From: Caldimicrobium sp964595655
GTDB taxonomy: Bacteria; Desulfobacterota; Thermodesulfobacteria; Thermodesulfobacteriales; Thermodesulfobacteriaceae
Length of the DNA: 32,605 bases
Direction of reading: 5' to 3'
Assembly (NCBI GenBank): GCA_964595655.1
Contig: CAZQQV010000014.1
Coordinates: 1-32,605, forward strand
The notes beneath the pieces were generated by a model. The model saw only the letters and a program-made list of their open reading frames with translations, was not told where the DNA came from and did no database searches. Each line of letters opens with the position of its first letter. Position 1 is the first letter of the stretch. Below are positions 7,001 to 15,055 of the stretch, piece by piece. A program made the translations under genes and the position numbers.

Positions 7001-9202
7001 TTACCAGCCTTTAAATGGATTTTCACCATAACTCTTTATGGTTTCTGCAAAATCATTAGCAACTTTTACTATCTTTTCTAACTCATCAATAGCAACTGTA
7101 TCAATTGTAACTCTCTCCATCTCTAAGGCAAGTTGTTGCAATGTTTCCTGAACGTTTTCCATACGCCTATTTGCAAGTTCGCTTCCCTTAATAAAATGAC
7201 ACTGATAATTTTCTCCATACTTACACCCAAGAAGAAGAATACCATCATACCCCTTACTCATGGCATCCTTAACAAAGGCCACATTAACTGCTCCTAAACA
7301 CCTAACTGGAATTATTCTAAAATACACTGGTAAACTCATTCTCTTATAGGCTATCATATCAAGAGCAGGATAGGCATCATTTTCGCATACAAAGGCCATA
7401 AGTCTGTATTGTTCATAACCCTGTTCAGGCATTTCAGTTGCCTTAATCATACTTCCAATCATATCAATTGAATAGTCTTTGAAATTGATAATTCTCTGCG
7501 GGCATGCTCCAAAACAGGTTCCACATCTTCTGCAACGGGTAATAAAAGGAATAGGAAAGGCCTTTTCATCCTCGTTCAAAGCACCAAAAGGACATTCCTC
7601 TGTACACCTCTTACACTGAGTGCACATCTTGAGATCCCATTCAGGATAGGCATAATCCCAAGTTCTTGGATGAACCGCATGCCCAACCTCAATGGCAGTG
7701 AGACACTGGATAGCCTTTAGAGCTGCCCCCCTCGCATCCTCTATGGCCTGATCAATGGTCATAGGTTGATGAACTGCACCTGCTGCATATATTCCGGTTC
7801 TCCTTGTCTCATAGGGGAAACATATATAATTCGAATCTGCATATCCATAAAAGAGCTCAAGCTCAGGAAGAGCTGGACCTTGCCTATATTCAAGATTAAG
7901 CACAGGCTCCTCTGCGGTAACTGGAACAATTCCTGTAGCAAGAACCACTACATCCACCTCAAGCTCAAGCTTTTCTCCAAGTAAAGTATTATCCACCACT
8001 ACTCTTACTTTTCCGTTTTCTCCCTCGCTTACACTTACCACATTTCCTTTAGTGAGAAAAACACCTGGATCATCCTGAAGAGTCTTATAAAAGTTTTCAT
8101 AGATTCCCATAGTTCTCATGTATTCGTAAACAATATAAGCCTTGGCTTCAGGATCAGCCTCCCTTACATACTTGGCCTGCTTAAGACTAGCTAAACAACA
8201 GAACCCTGAACAATAAGGTAAATGATTCTCATCCCTTTGTCCTGCACACTGAATAAAAAGAACACTTTTTATAGGAGCTCCATCTGAGGGCCTAACCAGT
8301 TTGCCCTCAGCAGCCATTTTCTCAAACTCCACATTTGTCACCACATTAGGAATAACACCATAACCGAGGTGAGAAAGCTTGCTTGCATCATAAGGCTTAA
8401 ATCCAGCAGCAAGAACTATGGCACCAATCCTAACTTCTTCTTCCTTTCCACCCTGCTTAATTTTAACATTAAAGAGCCCAGGGCCACCAGATATTTTGGT
8501 GACTGTAGCTCCTTTATAAACCCTTATCTTATCATTAGCTTCAACCTCAGAAATAAGGCCCTTTACAACAGGCTCAACAAGATCTTTATAAGGAGCCTTT
8601 ATATCACAATGAGCCTTCATCTTGGCGGCAAAACCACCAAGCTCTTTTTCTTTCTCAACCAACACTACCTCATATCCAGCCTTGGCACACTCAAGAGCAG
8701 CCGTTAATCCTGCAACTCCTCCACCTATAACAAGAATGGTCTTTGATATCTCCTCCTCAGGTTTAAAAGGCTCAGGAAGCTTATAAGCCCTCAATTTTGC
8801 AATGCTCATATTAACATAGTCTTTAGCAAGAGCCATTAGCTCATCCTTAAAGGAAACTCCACTTGCAATCTCCGTTGAATCATCAAGAATTTCACCATTC
8901 TCTCCCACAGGGAATCTACTCCAAACAACACCTTCCCTTAAACTCACCCTATCAACAGCCACTTTTCCAAAATTAAAAACATCATAATTTACGCGAAAAG
9001 AACAGGCACAAATAGAAACTGCATCAAGCCCATGCTCCTGTATTTTGGAATTAATAAATTCTTTACCCTCTTTGGAACAAAGAAACTCGGCACTATAAAC
9101 TGCTAAAGCTCCCTGCTCTCTTGCCTTTGCCTCAAGTTCTTCAATATTTAACCTTTCTGCAATTCCACAACTTTTACATATAAAAACACCTATTTTATCC
9201 AT
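7001..9202 (-). CDS. qmoB: QmoB, HdrA/MvhD-like flavoprotein
   Basis: A 733-residue flavo-iron-sulfur protein. It has an N-terminal cysteine-containing domain (CKSCG at 9-13 and CAC at 65-67), an FAD-binding Rossmann motif GGGVAG (160-165) typical of HdrA-like proteins, a ferredoxin domain with two [4Fe-4S] motifs (starting at C527 and C557), and a C-terminal MvhD-like domain (about 600-700; cysteines in CLGAVN and GCKYGENYQCH). This is the standard layout of QmoB. It acts on the cytoplasmic face between QmoC and the APS reductase, possibly with electron confurcation or bifurcation as in Hdr systems. Ribosome site AAAAGGAGGTAAG. Spacing to qmoA is 13 bp. Confidence 0.95.
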   Translation of the reverse strand: MDKIGVFICKSCGIAERLNIEELEAKAREQGALAVYSAEFLCSKEGKEFINSKIQEHGLDAVSICACSFRVNYDVFNFGKVAVDRVSLREGVVWSRFPVGENGEILDDSTEIASGVSFKDELMALAKDYVNMSIAKLRAYKLPEPFKPEEEISKTILVIGGGVAGLTAALECAKAGYEVVLVEKEKELGGFAAKMKAHCDIKAPYKDLVEPVVKGLISEVEANDKIRVYKGATVTKISGGPGLFNVKIKQGGKEEEVRIGAIVLAAGFKPYDASKLSHLGYGVIPNVVTNVEFEKMAAEGKLVRPSDGAPIKSVLFIQCAGQRDENHLPYCSGFCCLASLKQAKYVREADPEAKAYIVYEYMRTMGIYENFYKTLQDDPGVFLTKGNVVSVSEGENGKVRVVVDNTLLGEKLELEVDVVVLATGIVPVTAEEPVLNLEYRQGPALPELELFYGYADSNYICFPYETRRTGIYAAGAVHQPMTIDQAIEDARGAALKAIQCLTAIEVGHAVHPRTWDYAYPEWDLKMCTQCKRCTEECPFGALNEDEKAFPIPFITRCRRCGTCFGACPQRIINFKDYSIDMIGSMIKATEMPEQGYEQYRLMAFVCENDAYPALDMIAYKRMSLPVYFRIIPVRCLGAVNVAFVKDAMSKGYDGILLLGCKYGENYQCHFIKGSELANRRMENVQETLQQLALEMERVTIDTVAIDELEKIVKVANDFAETIKSYGENPFKGW

Positions 9203-9215
9203 TTCTTACCTCCTT

Positions 9216-10457
9216 TTATGCCCTTTTTATAATCTGAAGCGCTTTAATTACCGCACCAGTTGCTGTCTCATTTGATGTCATAACATCAAGGGGTTTTTTT
9301 GCACAACCAACAGGTATTATTCCTTCTGTCTCCCTTACGAATCCATTTTCATCAACTGCAAGCCCAGGAATATTTTCTCCTGCAATGCTTGGCTGCATAC
9401 CCATGGCAAGAACAACCATATTCACTCTCTCATTAACCCTTCTTCCTGATAATGTATCTTCAGCTGTAACAATTAAATCCTTTGTTTCAGGATCCTCCTC
9501 AATTTTAGCAACCTTTCCTTTGATGAAATTAATTTTTGCCTCATTTTGAGCTCTCCTCAAGAATTTTTCATACCTTCCTGGAGTTCTAATATCGATATAA
9601 AAGATCAAAGACTCAGTATCAGGAGATTTTTCAGCAAGATATAAACTGTGCTTAAGACTTGCAAGACAACATATATAGGAACAATAAGGCAAATGATTTT
9701 CATCGCGAGACCCCGCACACTGAACAAAGGCAACTCTCTTTGGCAGAGATCCATCTGAAGGCCTTACAATATTTCCACCAGTTGGTCCCCAAGGAGAAGC
9801 CATTCTCTCCATCTGCATATTGGTAATAACATTGGCAAATTTTCCATATCCTAGATTATCAAGCTTTGTTGCATCATAAAGCTTCCAACCAGTTGCCCAG
9901 ATGATGGCTCCAACCTCTACTTCAAAAACTTCTTCTTTCATATCTGGATCAATAGCATTATATTTACAGGCCGAAGTGATCCTCTCTAAATCTCCAGGAG
10001 CAAGGGCATTTTTATCAAGAACATATCTCAATGGAAAGGCCATAGGACTTGGAAGATAAATGGCCTTTCTCTTTCCCAAACCATAATCAAACTCATTTAC
10101 TACCTCTCCTTCACAAACCTTTTCACACTCACCACAAGCTGTGCAGTTCTCATTAACATAACGTGGTCTCTTCCTTAATTTAACCCTAAAATTACCTGGC
10201 TCACCTTTAATCTCAAGAACATCGGTCATAGTATATACAGTTAAATGAGGATTAGCCTTCATTCTTTTGTAATTGATTTCTAATCCACAAGTCGGAGGAC
10301 AAAGCTTTGGAAAATAATACCTAAGCTGCCCCACTCTTCCACCTAAGGTTGGCTCTTTCTCTACAAGAATTACCTCAGTTTCCATCTCAGCTGCCTCAAT
10401 AGCAGCTGTTATTCCGCTAATTCCGCCTCCCACAACCAATATTGTAGAGCTTCCCAT
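9216..10457 (-). CDS. qmoA: QmoA, HdrA-like flavoprotein
   Basis: A 413-residue HdrA-like protein. The FAD-binding motif GGGISG is at 10-15, followed by acidic ILVEKE at the end of the second strand and LGGRVGQL. A CPPTCGLE segment (53-60) matches conserved cysteines of the family, and a single ferredoxin-like cluster motif is at C105, C108, C111, C115. QmoA is the peripheral subunit that joins QmoB and QmoC and couples to AprBA. The ATG follows AAAGGAGGTT. It is separated from aprA by a strong terminator, so it probably has its own promoter (see 10505-10533). Length is normal for the family. Confidence 0.95.
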   Translation of the reverse strand: MGSSTILVVGGGISGITAAIEAAEMETEVILVEKEPTLGGRVGQLRYYFPKLCPPTCGLEINYKRMKANPHLTVYTMTDVLEIKGEPGNFRVKLRKRPRYVNENCTACGECEKVCEGEVVNEFDYGLGKRKAIYLPSPMAFPLRYVLDKNALAPGDLERITSACKYNAIDPDMKEEVFEVEVGAIIWATGWKLYDATKLDNLGYGKFANVITNMQMERMASPWGPTGGNIVRPSDGSLPKRVAFVQCAGSRDENHLPYCSYICCLASLKHSLYLAEKSPDTESLIFYIDIRTPGRYEKFLRRAQNEAKINFIKGKVAKIEEDPETKDLIVTAEDTLSGRRVNERVNMVVLAMGMQPSIAGENIPGLAVDENGFVRETEGIIPVGCAKKPLDVMTSNETATGAVIKALQIIKRA

Positions 10458-10480
10458 TTTAACCTCCTTTAAAAAGCTTT

Positions 10481-10529
10481 CTTTTCAGATTTGAAAGGCC
10501 TACCATTATAGCCTCTCAAATCTGAAAAG
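10481..10529. repeat. long inverted repeat in the aprA-qmoA spacer
   Basis: The arms 10481-10499 and 10511-10529 pair over 19 positions with one mismatch; the outer 14 bp (CTTTTCAGATTTGA and its complement) are perfect. The 11-base loop holds TATAAT on the minus strand. As RNA from aprA read-through it would form a stable hairpin just before the qmoA ribosome site; as DNA it could be an operator over the promoter. A terminator role is less likely, since only a five-T run follows several bases later. Confidence 0.75.
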
Positions 10530-10533
10530 CAAA
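10505..10533 (-). promoter_or_regulatory. candidate qmoABC promoter
   Basis: On the minus strand a perfect -10 TATAAT (10505-10510) is preceded by TTTGCT (10528-10533), at 17 bp spacing, or TTGCTT at 16 bp. Initiation near 10498 would give a leader of about 40 bases with the AAAGGAGG ribosome site of qmoA. It lies directly after the aprA terminator and inside the inverted repeat. Confidence 0.55.
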
Positions 10534-10562
10534 TAAAAAAAGAGGGGGCTTAAAGCCCCCTC
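10534..10562 (-). terminator. strong intrinsic terminator after aprA
   Basis: GAGGGGGCT (10542-10550) pairs perfectly with AGCCCCCTC (10554-10562) around a three-base loop. On the minus strand the stem is followed by seven T and then ATTT. It ends the sat-aprBA transcript, fully or in part, before qmoABC. Confidence 0.9.
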
Positions 10563-10578
10563 AAAATCTAGCTAACTC

Positions 10579-12579
10579 TTAGGGTCCAAGAGGATCAGGA
10601 ATTATCTGCACATAGGGATAAGTTTCAAGAGTCCATTGCTTTGTCTCAGGATCCCACCTGGAAAGAGTAAAACATCTCCAGTTATTATCGTCAATATTCA
10701 TGAAGTCCGCTCTGTAATAGTATCCAGGATATCTTGTCTCTTCTCTGAAAAGAACATGGAGTAAGTGTGCTTCTGCTGTCCAAACTCTGTGTCTGTTTTC
10801 CCAGGCTCTCATAAGCTCATGGAGATCTCTTGCGGCTGCAAGTTCCATATCTTCCTTAAGCATTCTAAGTAGCTCAAGACCTCTTTCGAGCATCACCTTG
10901 TTGGTCATGTAGTAAGTAGAAGTTCCAGCCACATACTCATCCATAAGCTTCATAAGCCTTGCCTGAATGTGACGTGGAATGAGATAATTGGGATTTACCT
11001 CATAAACTGTGGTTGCATTCTTGTATTGCTCAAATCTATACCAAGGTCCATAAATCTCTTTTTTGAGCTCCTCAGGTGTCTCCTTAATGGTGGGCTTGTA
11101 ATCTTTGTGGTCAAGACAGAACTTAACCATGGATTTAGCAGCAATTCTTCCCTCAACATGAGATCCTGAAGAGAATTTATGTCCACAAGCACCTACTGTG
11201 TCGCCAGCACAGAAAAGACCCTTAACAGTAGTCATTCTATTATAAAGTCCAATCTCTTTCCAGGGAGCTTTGTATTCTTCAGGAACCCAATCTTCATCTG
11301 GTCCACAACACCAAGCACCAGCACATCCAGCATGGGATCCAAGGAAGTAAGGCTCAGTGGGCATAATTTCAGAGGGTTTCTTTTCAGGCTCAATATTCAA
11401 GCATGCCCAAAGTCCTGCCTGAGTTATACACATGTCAAGGAAGTCTTCCCAAGCTTCTGCAATCAAGTGTTTAAATTCTTTCTTGTCCATGGTCTTTTCT
11501 GCTTCCTGAAGGGCCCATTCGGTGTGCATAAAAATGGGACCCCTTCCCTCTTTCATCTCAATAAGCATAGCATGGTTTCTCAAACAGGTTCCCACAACTG
11601 AAGCCTCACTATAAGGAGCAAATTTCTTAAGTTCATCCTTGTGTTTTGCTACATAGTCCTCATCAAAGGCATTAGTTGCTCTTGCTTTGAAGAGCAAGAA
11701 CCAAGCACCAACTGGTCCATATCCATCCTTAAATCTTGCAGGAACAAATCTGTTTTCCATAAGAACAAGTTTAGCCCCACTCATAGCACACATGGCATAT
11801 CCAGAACCAGGGTTCCAAACAGGATACCAGGTTCTTCCCTTACCTTCATCAATGGATCTTGGACGAAATACATTAACGGCTCCACCAGTAGCAAGAAGAG
11901 TTGCATTGGCTTTTATAATGAAAATTTTATTTTCTCTTACTGAAAATCCTACTGCACCAGCACACCTGTTCTTTTCGTTGGCATCAAGGAGAGGTCTTAC
12001 GATAAAACATCTTTCAAGTATCTCAGCCTTATCATAACTGGCAAGAGCATTTTTTGCAGCCTCAGCCACAATTACCTTATAGGACTCTCCATTAATCATA
12101 ATCTGCCAGCGTCCAGAACGAACAGGCTTTGCTCCACCCTTAAGAGTTAATCCTCTTGCCTTTGCCTCAGCTCCATCAAGGGTCTTTCCAGTATTAGGAT
12201 CCTGCTTCCAAATGGGAAGACCCCACTCCTCAAAACAATGAACAGTATCATCCACATGTCTTCCAACATCAAAGGAAAGATCCTCTCTAATAATTCCCAT
12301 AAGGTCACATCTCACCATTCTCACATAATCATCAGGCTTGTTCTCTCCAATGTAAGTATTAATAGCAGAAAGACCCATTGCTACAGCTCCAGATCTCTCC
12401 ATAGCAGCCTTATCACAAAGAATGATTCTTAATCCATGTGGCTTTGCCCAGCGGACAGCCTCAACCGCTGCACCACATGCAGCCATTCCACCGCCAACAA
12501 TAAGTATATCTGTTTCCTTTTCAACGATTTCTGGCTCAGCACAAGGCAATCCAAAATTGTAACTCCAAATCTTAGGCAT
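10579..12579 (-). CDS. aprA: adenylylsulfate reductase alpha subunit
   Basis: A 666-residue flavoprotein that reduces APS to sulfite and AMP. The FAD-binding stretch TDILIVGGGMAACG is near residues 23-36, and a RSGAVAMGLSAINTY segment carries active-site residues conserved in AprA of sulfate reducers. The C-terminal part is the usual helical domain of the fumarate-reductase-like fold. I place the start at the ATG at 12579, not at the in-frame GTG at 12588, because that GTG is part of the ribosome site GGAGGTG. The ATG gives MPKIWSYNF, 25 bp after aprB. Electrons arrive from AprB. It is one of the best markers that this organism reduces sulfate. Confidence 0.97.
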   Translation of the reverse strand: MPKIWSYNFGLPCAEPEIVEKETDILIVGGGMAACGAAVEAVRWAKPHGLRIILCDKAAMERSGAVAMGLSAINTYIGENKPDDYVRMVRCDLMGIIREDLSFDVGRHVDDTVHCFEEWGLPIWKQDPNTGKTLDGAEAKARGLTLKGGAKPVRSGRWQIMINGESYKVIVAEAAKNALASYDKAEILERCFIVRPLLDANEKNRCAGAVGFSVRENKIFIIKANATLLATGGAVNVFRPRSIDEGKGRTWYPVWNPGSGYAMCAMSGAKLVLMENRFVPARFKDGYGPVGAWFLLFKARATNAFDEDYVAKHKDELKKFAPYSEASVVGTCLRNHAMLIEMKEGRGPIFMHTEWALQEAEKTMDKKEFKHLIAEAWEDFLDMCITQAGLWACLNIEPEKKPSEIMPTEPYFLGSHAGCAGAWCCGPDEDWVPEEYKAPWKEIGLYNRMTTVKGLFCAGDTVGACGHKFSSGSHVEGRIAAKSMVKFCLDHKDYKPTIKETPEELKKEIYGPWYRFEQYKNATTVYEVNPNYLIPRHIQARLMKLMDEYVAGTSTYYMTNKVMLERGLELLRMLKEDMELAAARDLHELMRAWENRHRVWTAEAHLLHVLFREETRYPGYYYRADFMNIDDNNWRCFTLSRWDPETKQWTLETYPYVQIIPDPLGP

Positions 12580-12604
12580 AGCTTTCACCTCCTTTTAATT
12601 TTTT

Positions 12605-13090
12605 TTAAATGGTCATCTTTTTGTCAATGCAAGGGAATACCTTGTTTAAAACTGCCTCAGGCTTTGCAGGTTGCCTTCCCTCAGCAGCCTCAGTAAAGAG
12701 CTGATTAGTATTAATCAAAGATGGATCAGGATCAGGCTTTCCTACTGTAGGATCAGCAGATCCTTCAGGGGTTGTTCTAATAGGATACTTAAATCTCAAA
12801 ACAACACCATTTCTGAACTTAATGGTCCACATAATGTCAGTAGTTCCCCTCATGGGCTGGCAGGTTCCATGAAGAGGAGCAAAATCAGCATAGTGTCTAA
12901 CTGAAATTGCACCCTGCGGACAGCTCTTTACACAGGAATAACACTCCCAGCACTGATCAGGCTCCTGGTTGTATGCCCTCATTGCCTCAGGATCAAGGAT
13001 CATAAGGTCATTAGGACAGATATACATACAAACAGTTCTGTCTCCACCCTTGCATCCATCACACTTCTCAGGATTCACATAACTTGGCAT
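12605..13090 (-). CDS. aprB: adenylylsulfate reductase beta subunit
   Basis: A 161-residue iron-sulfur protein with two [4Fe-4S] motifs: C10, C13, C21, C25 (longer spacing between the second and third cysteines, typical of AprB) and C47, C50, C53, C57. After the ferredoxin domain comes a beta-rich part and a C-terminal tail of about 50 residues that in known structures wraps around AprA. It carries electrons from the Qmo complex to the flavin of AprA. Ribosome site GGAGGTGG, ATG at 13090. It sits directly upstream of aprA in the normal BA order. Confidence 0.97.
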   Translation of the reverse strand: MPSYVNPEKCDGCKGGDRTVCMYICPNDLMILDPEAMRAYNQEPDQCWECYSCVKSCPQGAISVRHYADFAPLHGTCQPMRGTTDIMWTIKFRNGVVLRFKYPIRTTPEGSADPTVGKPDPDPSLINTNQLFTEAAEGRQPAKPEAVLNKVFPCIDKKMTI

Positions 13091-13125
13091 GGTTCCACCT
13101 CCTTTTTATTGTATTTTCTTGTGTT

Positions 13126-13485
13126 TTACTCAGTTTCAATATCTGGTGGTGGCAAATACTCTGATTCCTTGGCAGCAAGCTCCTTTATCTCATCAAGTCT
13201 AGCAAGAACTGCCTTAACCACCTCCTCACCAAGACTCTTCTGCTTCGCTATCTCTTCAAAAAGAGCCCTTTTAAAAGCAACTGGCGTATCTGTAATACAT
13301 GCACGAGAATCAATTCGTGCAGTTTCAAAGGCCTTAAGTATTTCGTTTTTAATCTCCTCTCCAACCTTAACCCTCAAAACCTTTAACTCTCCACCAAAAA
13401 CTGCCTCAATATGACTTTCTACCGGAGATCCTTTAATTTTACTCAATCTGTAATCATCCAGAAAAACCTCAAGTATATATTCCAT
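13126..13485 (-). CDS. unknown 119-residue protein between sat and aprB
   Basis: A soluble, acidic protein with a good GGGGGTG ribosome site. It starts with a beta-strand-like MEYILEVFLDDYRL, continues with mixed strand and helix, and ends with a helical, lysine- and glutamate-rich region (about 75-108) and a PPPDIETE tail. The single cysteine (residue 63, in RACITDTP) is in the middle. No metal motif, signal peptide or membrane segment is seen. It is inserted between sat and aprB (29 and 35 bp spacers) in the same transcript, so it is probably linked to sulfate activation or APS reductase assembly. I do not recognise the family with confidence and give no function. Confidence 0.8.
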   Translation of the reverse strand: MEYILEVFLDDYRLSKIKGSPVESHIEAVFGGELKVLRVKVGEEIKNEILKAFETARIDSRACITDTPVAFKRALFEEIAKQKSLGEEVVKAVLARLDEIKELAAKESEYLPPPDIETE

Positions 13486-13514
13486 CTCAACACCCCCTTT
13501 ATATTTTCTTTAAA

Positions 13515-14894
13515 TTAATCAAGATCAGGTAAATCAACTTCAAGCTCTTCTTCTTTCCACTGCACATACTTTTCATTCACAAAGGGATATCCAAACTTCT
13601 TCCACCACTTAACAACCACTTTAAAGACCTCAGGCCTCATAATAACTACTGGTGGCTGAACACCTTCTGCAACAAGCCCTCTAATAAGAGATCCTGAAAG
13701 CTTTTCCTTTTCCTTGGTATGATTGCAGTTTTCACTATAGGCCATCTCCTTACAAACTGGACAATACCAGAACTCTCTCATATTCTGTGGCCTAATCAAA
13801 AGCCCTCCATCTACTTCATTTACAGGCTTATCAAATCCATAACTTGGAATTCCTTTGAGCCAAAGAATTTGTGTAGCAAATTTGTCATAATATTCACCTA
13901 CAGCCGCATGGTCACGTCCAAACATATGATGAGTGCATCCCATATTCTGGCGAATTATTCCATGAAGCAAACTCTCAAGGGGATTACCATATCTCATATC
14001 CCAGAGAGTAAAGGTAACCATATGTCTCTCTGGTTTAATATATCCTGCCTTATGAACTGCCTCATGAGCCTCTAAAATTGCCTCATCAGGATAGTCTCCC
14101 CTTCTCTTAACTCCAATAATTGCATTTACAAGAATTCCATGACAGGGTTCAACATCTCCAGTATAGGCTGCATTCTTCATAAGAAATTCATGACCAACAT
14201 GGGGAACATTTCTTGTCTGATGAGCAATAGCCGTTCTCCAACCTCTCTGTTCCATTACCTCTCTACATTTCCTGGGAGGAAGCCAAAATCTATCAAAGGG
14301 GGGCTTAAAAATAGGCTCATTAATAATGGTATATTTTCCTGCAAGAATAATAGGATTGTGTGACCTATAAATAACCCATCCAGGATGTTTATCATCAAAC
14401 TTCTCTCTCACTACTTCAGGATTGGTCTCAGGGGAACCAAAGGTTCTATTTGCTAATTCTTCAGGATCAATTTCATAAATCTCTTCAATATCAAGAATAG
14501 CAAAGGGCTTTCCCTTAAGTCTGAGAATCAACCTATCCCCTTCACTAACTCCAAGGGCCTTATAATCCTCCTTAGAAATATCAAAAAGTATGGGATATGG
14601 AAATACCCATCCAGAAAGCAGCCTTCTCTTAGAAAGAACACTTTCAAGCTCAGCAGAAGTCATAGAACCTTCAACAGGACTGAAAAATCCATAACACACA
14701 GACATTATCTCACGATAAACGTTTCTTACAGGTACTCCTCTTTTGTAATGAAGAGTTGGCTTAATGTCATACACAGGGCACTTTGTCCTTTTGCAGGACT
14801 CAAGAAACTTTTTAGCAACCTTTTTGTCAGTTATAACCCTCTCAACGAGCTTCCCACCATGAGGCATAGGCCTCTTAAAATAAAGCTCTGACAT
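13515..14894 (-). CDS. sat: sulfate adenylyltransferase (ATP sulfurylase)
   Basis: A 459-residue homo-oligomeric-type ATP sulfurylase that makes APS from sulfate and ATP. Visible motifs are QTRNVPHVGH (226-235, nucleotide binding), GRDHA (326-330) and a C-terminal zinc-finger-like set C378, C381, C390, H392, like that of some thermophile enzymes. I choose the ATG at 14894 (MSELYFKRP) because the upstream in-frame GTG at 14909 lies in the ribosome site GAGGAGGTG. It is the first gene of the sat-orf-aprBA transcript, with an upstream region of 161 bp. No fused APS kinase domain is present, in keeping with a dissimilatory role. Confidence 0.97.
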   Translation of the reverse strand: MSELYFKRPMPHGGKLVERVITDKKVAKKFLESCKRTKCPVYDIKPTLHYKRGVPVRNVYREIMSVCYGFFSPVEGSMTSAELESVLSKRRLLSGWVFPYPILFDISKEDYKALGVSEGDRLILRLKGKPFAILDIEEIYEIDPEELANRTFGSPETNPEVVREKFDDKHPGWVIYRSHNPIILAGKYTIINEPIFKPPFDRFWLPPRKCREVMEQRGWRTAIAHQTRNVPHVGHEFLMKNAAYTGDVEPCHGILVNAIIGVKRRGDYPDEAILEAHEAVHKAGYIKPERHMVTFTLWDMRYGNPLESLLHGIIRQNMGCTHHMFGRDHAAVGEYYDKFATQILWLKGIPSYGFDKPVNEVDGGLLIRPQNMREFWYCPVCKEMAYSENCNHTKEKEKLSGSLIRGLVAEGVQPPVVIMRPEVFKVVVKWWKKFGYPFVNEKYVQWKEEELEVDLPDLD

Positions 14895-14933
14895 CCTGCA
14901 CCTCCTCACATGGAATTATTTTCAATCCAAAAG

Positions 14934-14965
14934 AATATAATTTTTAGCTAAAAAGTCAAAGTCAA
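14934..14965 (-). promoter_or_regulatory. candidate promoter of sat
   Basis: On the minus strand a direct repeat TTGACTTTGACT (14954-14965) offers two -35 boxes. TATATT (14934-14939) is the best -10, at 20 bp from the first and 14 bp from the second box; AATTAT a few bases upstream gives a better spacing from the first. The exact start is not decided by eye. Confidence 0.4.
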
Positions 14966-15055
14966 TTATCATTAACCTAAGGCGGTAATCTTTTTTTAAT
15001 TCATTTTTTTGATTTTTTTGAATCAAATTTCTCATCCTTACTTTAAATTTTAATT

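Noticed and set aside
10481..10529. Reading the inverted repeat as a miniature transposon remnant.
   Set aside because: It is only 49 bp, has no target-site duplication, and no second copy is seen in the window.
15009..15026. AT-only inverted repeat TTGATT / AATCAA as terminator of the nuo operon.
   Set aside because: The stem is six weak pairs and on the minus strand is followed by A, not T. The nuoN-sat spacer is simply A/T-rich.
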